A DNA stretch of 64,000 bases from Laburnicola sp. R22_1 (lineage: Eukaryota; Ascomycota; Dothideomycetes; Pleosporales; Didymosphaeriaceae): positions 496,001-560,000 of the forward strand of contig JACONQ010000008.1 of assembly GCA_014281115.1 (NCBI GenBank), written 5' to 3'. Both the position numbers and the translations under genes were made by a program. A model generated the notes under the pieces. That model was not told the DNA's origin and made no database searches. It saw only the letters and a list, made by a program, of their open reading frames with translations. Shown one piece after another: positions 54,596 through 64,000 of the stretch. How positions within the stretch are numbered: position 1 is the first letter of the stretch; each line of letters begins with the position of its first letter.

Positions 54596-57551
54596 ATGGA
54601 CCACACACAGCCCCGGCCCGAGAGCTCGCGCAGTTCAGACAAGGACGTTGTGAGTCTCTTGCCAGCAACGCTCTTCACCCCAGCTGCATTTCACTGACTC
54701 AGCGCCGCCAACAGGACACGTTCGAAGATGCCACCGAAACGACGCCCCGACCGACGTCCGCCGCACGCTCACGATCGCTGATCAGTAGACGTGACTCGTC
54801 GCCCTCGAGCGCCCCGGACCCGAATGCAGAATCTCCAGTGCCGGAGGTCCCCCAAGTAGACGGCGCACACGAGCGGAAGGAGCAGGGCGAAGATGCGGAG
54901 GAGTGGCCCCGTGCCGTAGAGACCGCCGTAGAGACCGCCGAAGGCGATGCCCCCAAATCACCGCTCCTCACCTCACACAGAATATCTGTGACATCCATGG
55001 ACGATGTCTCGCTGGAAGAAGGTAAATACTCCGTTCGAAGCAGCCGTGCCGTTTGCCAGGGCGCTGGTCGTGTTGCACCAACATCGCCAAACGGGGAATC
55101 ACGCGACATTCCTCACACGGCCACTCATAGCACCAGCGCCCTCTCTTCTTAGCACAACCTAAGCAATTCACTTGAAATTCGTAGCTAATACCCAACAGAA
55201 GGCGCAAAAGCTCCCACCTCCCCACCCAAACTACCACCTCGAGACTCCACAAGCGGACTGCAGGGCCTTTCCGGCAAGATGTCTCCAGTAAAGTTCCCAC
55301 CGCCTCCTCCATCACCGGCCGCTGCTGAGAAGCACTCCTCATTACCTCCGCCTGCTGCCCCGACTCGAAAACTCACAAGTCCTTTCTCATGGCTCTCGCG
55401 GAACAGCTCCAGCAAGAAACAGCCCGAGTCCCCACCGCTTACCACGACCGACAGGAGGCTCACCAATGCCTCGATTGCCACGCTCGGGAGCAACCATGAG
55501 CTCGCCCGGATCGACGACGAGGACACCGTGAAGACTGATCGGACAAGCACGGGTAGTCTGCGCGACCGTTTCAAATTTCTGAGAATGCGGGAGGAAGCCG
55601 GTATTACGCTGGACGAGGCTGGCGAACCCGGACAAGGAACAACTGGTTTGGGCATTGGCCTCGCAAGCACCGAAGATGAAGCTACACCTATCACGCCCTC
55701 TGGACCGGCAAGCCCCCTGCCTGGTTCTCTCGCGAAACAACCCACCGTTAACCCCAATCTGGCACCTGGCACCGCCGCAGGTTTTGCCGCAGGCCCTGCA
55801 GGTGACGCTGCCGAACCGGTCGACTGGGATCTTTGGCAGAACGTGGTCAATGAAGGCCCGACCGCCGTCGCTCGCACCAGCGCAGAGGAACTCAACCGTG
55901 CTATCGCGAGTGGTATTCCCCAGGCCATCCGTGGCGTCATTTGGCAGGTTTTAGCACAGAGCAAGAATGAGGACTTGGAAGTCCTGTACAAGGAGCTAGT
56001 TGCCCGCGGCACGGACAAGGAGTCGACGATTGTTAAGACTCCCCAATTGCCAAACGGACTTGGTAATGGTACCAGCAAAGAGAAGGACTCAATAACATCG
56101 TCTTCGTCTTCCGTTCATTCGGATTATTCGACCCCAGCCACAACTACCGGAAGTGCACCCATGGGCTCGCCCCCACTTTCATCCGAGCACCCCGAGGACA
56201 TGGCCAAACTGCAAGTGAAACTTGCCGCCGAGAAGAAGGAGAGGACCAAGCAGGAAACTGCTGCCATCCAGAAGCTCGAAAAGACCATCAAACGCGATCT
56301 GGGAGCTAGGACTAGTTATTCCAAGTATCTTATGGCGGCAGGATTGCAAGACGGACTTTTCGGAATCTGCAAAGCATACGCCTTGTACGATGAAGGCGTT
56401 GGGTACGCTCAGGGCATGAATTTCGTCGCCATGCCATTACTTTTCAATGTAAGTGAAACCTGACTACAACTCGAACCTTGGCTAAGACGTGCAGATGCCC
56501 GAAGAGGAGGCTTTCAGCCTCTTTGTGACGCTGATGAATAAGTACGGTCTACGCGATCTTTTTATCCAGGATATGCCCGGGCTGCATCTGCATCTCTACC
56601 AATTCGAGCGACTGCTGGAAGATCTTGAACCCGCTCTTTACTGCCATCTTCGGAGACGGGACGTCAAACCTCAACTCTATGCCACACAATGGTTTCTCAC
56701 GCTGTTTGCATATCGTTTCCCCTTGCAGTTGGTCCTCAGAATCTACGACCTCATCCTGAGTCAGGGTCTTGAGGGTGCCATCTTGAAGTTTGGCATCGTC
56801 TTGATGCAGAAGAATGCCGAAGCGTTGATGGGCATGAAGGACATGACCACACTCACGACTTTCCTGAAGGAGAAGCTGTTCGACGTGTACATTGACAAAG
56901 CTCCCTCGGCCTCTTCCATTCTCGAAAGCGGCTTTTTCGGTCATACCGGCGGTGTGGACAAGGAAGTCTACCGTGCCGACATGCTCGTCAAAGACGCTGT
57001 CGCTGTCAAGGTTACTCCGGAGATGCTCCAGCAGTATACAACCGAGTGGAAAGAGCAGCAACGAATCGAGAAAGAGCGAGAAGCCGAGTTGCACGGTCTC
57101 AAAGACAAGTCTGCGACGCTCGAGAACAGGGTTCGTTTATTAGAGCGACGCGCGGAGCAGTCTGATACCGAACACGTCCAGGTTGCATCCGAATTGATCA
57201 AGACTAAAGTGGAGAATGACACGCTAGCCGAGGAGAATGAGACATTGAAGACTAAGGTTGAAGAGCTGCAAAAGATTGTGGACACGCAACCTGCAGAAGT
57301 GGAGGCTCGGCTGAAGAATGAGATGGAAACAGTTATGCAGAAGAACATCAGCGTGCACAACGAGAACCGAATGTTGGAGGAGTCAATGGCTGAGATGGAG
57401 AAGGACCTGGTAGACACAAAGATGCGCTATGCAGATGTAAGTGTTGTGGATCGTCTAGCCAAAGGTTCAATGCTGACCCCTTCAGATCAACCAGGAATAT
57501 GAGCAGCTAAAACAGAAGTGGAACAACATCACTCAGCTGATGAACCAGTAA
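54596..57551 (+). CDS. TBC-domain Rab GTPase-activating protein (Gyp5-like)
   Basis: Stimulates GTP hydrolysis on Rab proteins in vesicle traffic. Exons 54596-54649, 54715-55021, 55199-56448, 56495-57436 and 57486-57551 join in phase to 872 residues. The N-terminal ~340 residues are disordered, with polyproline (KFPPPPPSP) and phospho-type Ser clusters. The TBC domain (~360-660) starts at 'SGIPQAIRGVIWQVL' and has both catalytic fingers: Arg in IKRDLGART and Gln in YAQGM. A low-complexity insertion ('SSSSSVHSDYSTPATTT') splits its first part. A C-terminal coiled coil (~690-870) follows, as in Gyp5/Gyl1 and EVI5. The exact paralog is inferred from architecture. Confidence 0.9.
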
Positions 57552-58367
57552 AATGCTGGGAGCCTCTTGTTTTGCATCACGACCACTGCTCAGCATTTGA
57601 ATCGGCGCGTATTTGCATATCCCTGTCCAACTTTTGTCGAGTCACTTCTCCTCAAGGGCGTCGACCGCCTCCCACTCTTGTTCTCAATGTCCATATTACC
57701 GCTATACCCACTCAATCCGGGACATGGCCCTCATTCTCTTCACCGCGCTATTATCGACGACGCCTGATTTGAAACCCAACGCGCATCTCATCATATACCC
57801 ACGACCGAATCGGAGAATATCTCCCTGGCGTTCCTGTCCTTGTTTTTGTGGTTCTGCGACTTTTGGGATAATCGGCATGGGTCCTTGCAACACGTTTTGG
57901 CGTAACGGCGCTCGCGGAAAGCATATTCGGGGCGAATCTGGGTTGTTACTGAGCTGGCAGTCGCAGGTTACGGGTGTGTAGCATTTTAGTCGTGATAGAT
58001 TCAATGGACGCAGCATTCTTGCCTGAAGTACGATTTAGTGAGTGAAAGTGACCATGTGTATCAGTGACCATGTGGATATGGTGACTGAAAGCGATGAGTG
58101 GCGTCACAGTGGAGTCTAGGCAGCCTAGGCCGGTGAAGGTGCACGTGCCGCAAGGCGCTAGCTGGATCCATTTAGCGCGCCTGCCCCATCATTTAGCTTT
58201 GTCTTGCCGCTTCTCTTTCTTCTCGACACACGACAAAGACTCACCCGCAGCCCTTCAGTCGCCAGAGTCAACCAGGCCATCTGCTACTTTTCTTACCTCT
58301 CCTCATCAACCCCAGTCCGTGCGATTGTCCTCACATTAACCACAGCTACCCTTGTCGCGCGCACACC
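57552..58367. other. Intergenic region before the KH gene
   Basis: About 815 bases. It contains a 12-base direct repeat agtgaccatgtg at 58047-58058 and 58063-58074, and a CACGTG palindrome at 58142-58147, about 220 bases before the next start codon. Confidence 0.55.
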
Positions 58368-60241
58368 ATGGCGACGACGACGCCCGACATCAACGCCATT
58401 CTCCAGGCGCTCGGTGCGTACCTAGCGCTGCTCTCTCATCAAAATTATTGCTAACGTTCTTTGCAGCCGCCCGTCCTGTAACTACTACACCCTCACAGAC
58501 TCCGCAACAAGCGGCGGCGCCCCAGATGCCGCCCATGCAAGGTCTGCCTCCAGGGTTCCCAGGTGCGATGCCAAACGCGACGCCGCCTGCCAATTACGGC
58601 TTTCCCCCTCCGACAAACCAGGGCCAGATTGATTTGAGCGGCATCAAGCCGAGCAACTCTGGTTCTGTCAGTATACAAGATGCGCTGGCCAAGGCGCGTG
58701 GGTTTGCGGCGCAAAAGGGCCTGAGTTACGACCCGCGTCCAGGTAGTTTTGACATGCATCACTCTGCCACGCCACCATCGACTTACGCAGCAGCAGCGCA
58801 TCAGGATGACCCACGTCTGCGCGGCCGTGACTTTCGAGGCCGCTCGCGGTCACGGTCACGCTCGCCGCATCGTGATAACATGCGTGATAGTTACAATCCG
58901 TATCGAGAGGAGCGCAGGGGCCAAGGCTATGGACGTGAGCGCTCCCGCTCGCCCCCTAGACGCAATCAATTTTCTCCTCCGCCCCGCGCCTATGGTGGTC
59001 GTGATCACTCTACGCCTCCAAATGACAATTCCGAAGTGATCCTGATTGACTCGTCTTTGGTTGGCCTCGTGATCGGACGCCAGGGCGAGAGCCTGCGCCG
59101 CATCGAACAAGAATCAGGTACTAGGATCCAATTCATCAACGGTCCCAACACTGGGCCCACACGTGAGTGCCGCATTACCGGTAGTCCAGGTGCCCGCATC
59201 ACCGCGAAGCGCGAGATCAATCGCATCATTGAAGAAAATGGTGGTAACCCTGCCCGTGAGACTGGTCGCAACGCGCGCAATCCTGTGAAGGCTGCTGCTA
59301 CAAATCAACCCGCTTTGCGCGATGGCGAGGAGCAGTCTCAGATCATGGTGCCTGACCGCACCGTTGGCTTGATTATTGGTCGAGGCGGTGAGACTATCCG
59401 TGACCTCCAAGAGCGAAGTGGATGCCATGTCAACATTGTTGGTGAAAACAAGAGCGTGAATGGTCTGCGCCCTGTGAACCTCATTGGAAGTGCCACTGCT
59501 GCCGCCAAGGCAAAGGAGCTTATTATGGAGATTGTCGACAGTGATACTAGGGGCGCAAATGATGGCGCGCCCGCGGCTCAACCACCACAGCCCAGTAGGC
59601 GTGACAACTTCGATCCTTACGGCGGTGGTGCTGGCGGTGCTGGTGCTGGGAAGATCAACGACAGTATCATGGTCCCTTCAGACGCAGTCGGCATGATTAT
59701 CGGCAAAGGTAAGCTTCTTGGTGCTCTCTAAATGCAAATGCTAGTTGCTAACCTGCGTCAGGTGGCGAGACTATCAAGGACATGCAAGCAACCACGGGCT
59801 GCAAAATTAACGTCTCCCAGGCCAGCGGTGCCGACATTGAGCGCGAAATAGGACTCGTCGGCACTCGTCAGGCCATTGACGATGCGAAGCGCGCCATCTG
59901 GGACAAGGTGGACCAAGTAGTAAGTGTTGATATTATACTGCCAAGCACCGTTAACTGATATCCACTAGAAGGAGAAGAACGGAAACAGGCGCGGTGGTGG
60001 TGGCGGCGGCGGTCGCGATAGTGGAAACTATACTGACAGCTACACACAACCTCAGCAACCGAGCTATGGACAGCCAGCTGCAGCTGCAGCCCCGCCGGCC
60101 CAAGGTGATGGTGCAGCTGCAGACCCGTATGCTATCTATGGTGGCTACCAAAATTACCTTGCCATGTGGTATTCGTCACTTGGCTACCAAGCTCAACAGC
60201 AGCAACCAGGCCAAAGCGACCAACGTCCTCCTGGTGCATAG
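58368..60241 (+). CDS. Triple-KH RNA-binding protein with RS-like segment
   Basis: Exons 58368-58413, 58467-59708, 59762-59919 and 59969-60241 join in phase to 572 residues. After a Pro/Gln-rich N terminus comes an Arg/Ser stretch (RGRSRSRSRSPHRD, RERSRSPPRR), then three KH domains with intact GxxG loops: IGRQGESLRRI, IGRGGETIRDL and IGKGGETIKDM (the third restored across the intron at 59709-59761). The C terminus is RGG/Gln-rich with a 'DPYAIYGGYQNYLAMWYSSLGYQ' block resembling the Tyr motifs of FUBP/KSRP proteins. This points to a nuclear mRNA-processing or FUBP-like role; targets unknown. Confidence 0.93.
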
Positions 60242-61675
60242 AAACCTCTTGCTGTGATTGATGCACACGTCACTGAGGACCGTCGATTGATGCTTGCTTG
60301 CATGACCGTTACTGAGGACCCTTGATTTGTGCGGAATGTCTTTTCTCTCCGGGCTTTTCGACGTCGTACTTCTACGGATATGCAGCTTTGTCTGCCTCAC
60401 CTCAACACCTTGCGCGTCGACACCTAATTTGCTTATCGATGACGTGGCCATTGTCTATCTTACTGGATTCCATCTATTCACTGCATGCATGCGCGACGCC
60501 GGGTTACATGCTATACCAAATTGGTGAATGACTGCAAAGTACTCGAACATCCGGCGTTGCTAGTCATATCGAGACTGCGCTCTGGACTAGTATCTTTCGA
60601 CGACATCTATCTCCCCTGGTCTCTTGTCTCTGGATGCACACTTTCGCGGGGTTTGCCTAGGTCCTATGTGGTTTTACGCGGGTCGCGAACACCGACTCAC
60701 CGACTTCGTATCCAAGTATCATCAATGAGCCTAAGACACTCTGAGTCAAACACCCATCCTACGGTACATTCACAAAATTTCGGCGTTGAAAGTCATCTCT
60801 ATACGTTCCTGTCTATATTTTCACGACTTCCCCTGGACCATCTCTTCGTGCAGTCTTGGTTGGGATTCGGCGGCACCTTTTGTTCATGGCTTCCTGGTGC
60901 TATGTCTCTAGTCACTTGGTATTCGAAGGGTTATGTCTAGGTCTAAAAGATATAGTGGCTCGGTTTTTGCGCTTGGTCGGTCGATGTGTAAATATTTTAG
61001 TTTTTTTTTGGGGGGGGGGTTCGCTCATGAACTGGGTTATTAATGGATTTGTTAGTTTTGTAATTAAATTGGTTTGTTCGTGAATGTAAAGTTGTGCATG
61101 AGTCGTGACGGTGTTTTGATAATCTGGTGAAACGGCTTCAACGCAGTGGTGCTATGATATGTTGAATTCAGGTAGAGGATGCGTGAACTAATGCTTTGTG
61201 ATACTTGTACTCATTTGGGTGCGCGTTATTACTGTCTAGGAGACAGATGATGATTGTGATGATATCCTGCGCCACACATGCAGCAGCAGATCCACCCGTT
61301 GATATGTCAGCACTTCGAGCCAATGGCATATCGCGAGTGACATGCCACCGACCCGTAAAAGGCAGTGACAAGTTAGGATTCCTACTTTTGGCGAAAACTT
61401 TTTTTTTGTTATATACCAGGCAATAACTATTGCGTAGTAGATTGCTCCTACCTTGATTCTTTCTGAAATTGCAGTTGTAATCGCACTTGCTACGTATACG
61501 AATACTTCCTCCAGGCGCGAGTTGACACCATCTCATGGGCATTTCTCGTTCTATTCGACAAGTCCGGCGCGGTGTAAGAGCTGCATCTCGTGGGTGTTCG
61601 ATAGCGCCACCGGCAACAGTAACGGCAACAACAACAAGAACAACAACCACATCAGCAGCAACAAGGCCCAAAAGC
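60242..61675. other. Intergenic region with homopolymer tract
   Basis: About 1.4 kb; KH-gene 3' UTR and ArsH promoter. A T9G10 tract lies at 61001-61019. The short frame from an ATG at 61535 is in frame with ArsH and is discussed under that gene. No other gene seen. Confidence 0.5.
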
Positions 61676-62859
61676 ATGGCAAGCGCAACGACCCCTTCCA
61701 ACGGCGATCTAAACAACACCGCAGCGTCACGCGCTCGGAAGATGATCGCCGTCGACGACGCATACCGCTGTGTATCTTTTGCGATTCCCGCTGCCGAAGA
61801 CGATGCTGATGTTCGGTCGCGGTATCGGCCGTTTTTGCTGGATGGCGACGTTGATGCCGCGAGGGAGGATTGGGTGGCAAGGCTGGAACTTAGTACCGTG
61901 TTGAAGATGGTGGAGAGGGAGGTTTTTGGCGCTGATGCTGGTGCTGGGGAGGAAGGGGGGCGATTGAGGGTTCTTGTGTTGCACGGGAGCATGCGGAAGA
62001 GGTATGAGAAACGGCTTATTCTCTCCTTCCAAGCGGACGAAACATTCAGGACAGGACAAAAATTCCGGGGTATACGTGTCCAAAGGCAAGAAGAAAAAGC
62101 TAACCGTGTCTTTCGAGATGGTAAAGATCGTACTCGCGGCTCCTAGCCTTCGAAGCCAGCCGGATTCTCTGGCGCCTGGGCTGCGACGTGAGGATGTACG
62201 ACCCGCAGGGCCTCCCCGTGAAGGACGATGTCCAGCACGGGCATCCCAAAGTGCAGGAGTTGCGGGCGCTGAGTAAATGGAGTGATGGCCATGTGTGGAT
62301 TAGTCCCGAGCAGCATGGGAATCTGGTACGCTTCCCTCAACCCCCACACACCTCTTCCCCTTCCAAAAAAAAAAAAAAAAAAAAAACTCACCACGAACCC
62401 CCCACAAAGACCGCCGTCTTCAAAAACCAAATCGACTGGATCCCCCTCTCGACCGGCTCCGTCCGCCCCACCCAAGGTCGCACCCTCGCCCTCGCCCAAG
62501 TAAGCGGCGGCTCGCAATCCTTCAACACGGCCAATTCGCTCCGCATCCTCGGCCGCTGGATGCGCATGTTCGCCATCCCGAATCAGAGCTCCGTGCCCAA
62601 GGCGTACACGCAGTTTACCGACGAGCCAGACGGGAGCCGCATGCTGCCGAGTGCGAATCGAGAGAGGCTCGTGGATTGCATGGAGGAGTTTGTCAAGTAT
62701 ACGCTGGTTATGAGGCCGCATTTTGATTTGTTTGGGGATCGGTACAGTGAGAGGGAGGAGGGGAGGGGGAAGGTGGCGGAGGCGAAGAGGCGGGAAGAAG
62801 AGAAGGAGAAGTTGGGAGGGGGGGTGGATGGAGCTGGGAAGGAGGCCCGAAGTAAGTGA
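61676..62859 (+). CDS. arsH: ArsH-type NADPH-dependent FMN reductase
   Basis: Flavoprotein linked to resistance to organoarsenicals and to quinone/redox stress. Exons 61676-62001, 62127-62325 and 62410-62859 join in phase to 324 residues. Recognised blocks: '[21 protein letters not shown]' (FMN-binding GS loop, joined across an intron), '[28 protein letters not shown]', '[38 protein letters not shown]' and '[23 protein letters not shown]'. I start at [18 protein letters not shown], matching fungal relatives; an in-frame ATG at 61535 would add 47 Arg/Thr-rich residues. The second intron is 84 nt, frame-neutral and contains 22 A in a row (62365-62386). No other arsenic gene is nearby. Confidence 0.93.
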
Positions 62860-63298
62860 TTGGCGGATCGTGGAGCGGAATTCTGGGTTCGTCTGAGTGG
62901 GAATAGACGCGGTGGAGGTAGTAGATGCATGCATGCATGGCGTTTAGTAGATCAATGTCCGGGGATAGATAGATAGATTGACGTTGCCTGCGGATTCGTT
63001 GGACGTTAGCATACATTTTAGACACCAAGTCAAGCTAGCACACGCAAGATGCAAAAGTATAAAAAATCCAGTCAGTCACTATCCAGCCAGCTACGCTACG
63101 CTACCTCACACACATATATGCCGCATATTCCACAACGTCATACCCGGTCACCACCATCTTCGCTTTGGAAAACGTAAGAAAGACACAAAGAACCAACCAT
63201 GCATGATACTTCCCACGGATGGATACCCATACACACAAACAATCATACACTTCCCTCAGCCCCACCACCACACGTCCACCTAATCGGAGCTTCATCGC
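62860..63298. other. Convergent intergenic gap, arsH / rfc1
   Basis: 439 bases between stop codons. It includes short simple repeats (gcatgcatgcatg near 62926, gatagatagatag near 62964). No gene. Confidence 0.5.
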
Positions 63299-64000
63299 TC
63301 ACTTCTTCTTCCCCCTCCCCACAGCAGCCTTCCCCTTCCCCTTCCCTTTTGGCTTAACCTCCTCCTCACTCTCATCCTCATCATCATCCACAGCAGCACG
63401 CTTCTTGCCCTTCGGTTTCGCCGCCGCGGCGCCCGTCTTCTTCGCAGCCTTCTTCTTAGGCTGCTTGACATACTTGTCCTTCGACAAGTCCACCTCTTCA
63501 TCGTCATCTTCTTTAATTTCATTCACCACTTCCTCTTCATCCGACTCTTCAATAGCTTCTTCCAAATCGGGCTTCTCCTTGGTACCCTTCTTGGGCGCGA
63601 CCACGTTCGAGGCTTTCATAAAAGGGAGAGGGTGAGACTGTTGGTTGTACCTATCGCACGCATCGCGTCAGTCAGGGGGCTCAAAAACCAGCAAAGTGGG
63701 TGGGGATGTTACTTACAGCCTGGTGAAAGCTGCTTTGTCTTGCGAGGCAATCTTGATCTTCTCCTGCACCATGGGGCCCACGCCCAGCTCCATGATAGCG
63801 TCGAAGTCGTCCTTGGTCAGGAAATAGCTGTCCATAAGCGCAATGATCTCGGGTACGGCTTCCTTGCCGTCCTCCTCCAGGCGCTTGACAAGTTGCCTCC
63901 AGAGAACAGGGACGTACTGCTGGCGCACCTCATGCCGATCGCCCGAGGAGCGCAACCGCATGTGAGCTTGTATCTCTTTAATTTGACGGGTAAGTTTTCC
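63299..64000 (-). CDS. rfc1: Replication factor C large subunit Rfc1, C-terminal part
   Basis: Largest subunit of the PCNA clamp loader. Exons 63717-64000 (continuing beyond the right edge) and 63299-63650 (complement) join in phase across a 66-nt intron (GTAAGT...ATAG). The visible part starts in the Rfc1 C-terminal domain: 'MRLRSSGDRHEVRQQYVPVLW' and 'IIALMDSYFLTKDDFDAIMELGVGPM', then 'LYNQQSHPLPFMKASNVVAPKKG'. The final ~90 residues alternate acidic clusters with Lys/Gly-rich runs and end GRGKKK, a nuclear-localisation-like tail. The ATPase core lies outside the window. Confidence 0.93.

Noticed and set aside
61001..61019. T9G10 tract as a possible regulatory switch
   Set aside because: It lies about 660 bases from any start codon in a 3' region; simple homopolymers are common here.

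Overview
The window is nuclear DNA of a filamentous ascomycete (Pezizomycotina, most likely a dothideomycete; class inferred from protein flavour only). The evidence is short GT-AG introns of about 45-230 nt, typical fungal families (AcuK-type Zn2Cys6 regulator, Dicer-like 2, Uds1 septation protein, fungal Hsp70-like ATPase), and closely spaced genes on both strands. I see no rRNA, tRNA, CRISPR array or intact transposon. Coding models below were rebuilt by hand from splice sites, reading-frame phase and family conservation; none is confirmed by transcripts.

Layout. 1-9.9 kb: an AMA1-type APC/C activator (cut by the left edge), ribosomal protein S6, calcipressin, RNA polymerase II subunit Rpb3 and the mitochondrial GrpE factor Mge1. 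10-18.5 kb: a PrpF-like isomerase with a long tail, an AN1-finger/APH-kinase fusion, and a divergent mitochondrial pair (dicarboxylate carrier DIC1 and mitochondrial Phe-tRNA synthetase). 18.5-23.5 kb: a 5-kb stretch with no convincing gene. 23.5-28.3 kb: a Uds1-domain septation protein and a PRPP synthetase. 29.3-34.6 kb: a full 13-exon Dicer-like 2 gene. 34.9-43.5 kb: proteasome alpha-2, a RING-CH membrane ubiquitin ligase, a coiled-coil protein, an Hsp70-like ATPase and kinetochore CENP-Q. 44.4-53 kb: gluconeogenesis regulator AcuK, the 17-exon meiotic gene SPO22/ZIP4, a GNAT acetyltransferase and a tiny Cys-rich ORF. 54.6-64 kb: a TBC RabGAP, a triple-KH RNA-binding protein, ArsH and the C-terminal part of RFC1 (cut by the right edge).

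The genes do not form a biosynthetic or defence cluster; this is mostly a core housekeeping segment. Themes are mitochondrial function (Mge1, PrpF-like, DIC1, mitochondrial PheRS), meiosis and chromosome segregation (AMA1, SPO22, CENP-Q), RNA-level control (DCL2, KH protein) and proteolysis (proteasome, RING-CH, AMA1). The most unusual signals are architectural: a 5-nt exon in DIC1, a 6-nt exon inside the DEAH box of DCL2, an ATG-only coding exon in CENP-Q, a zinc cluster cut into tiny exons in AcuK, and a recurring switch from C-rich to G-rich codons toward the 3' end of several genes.
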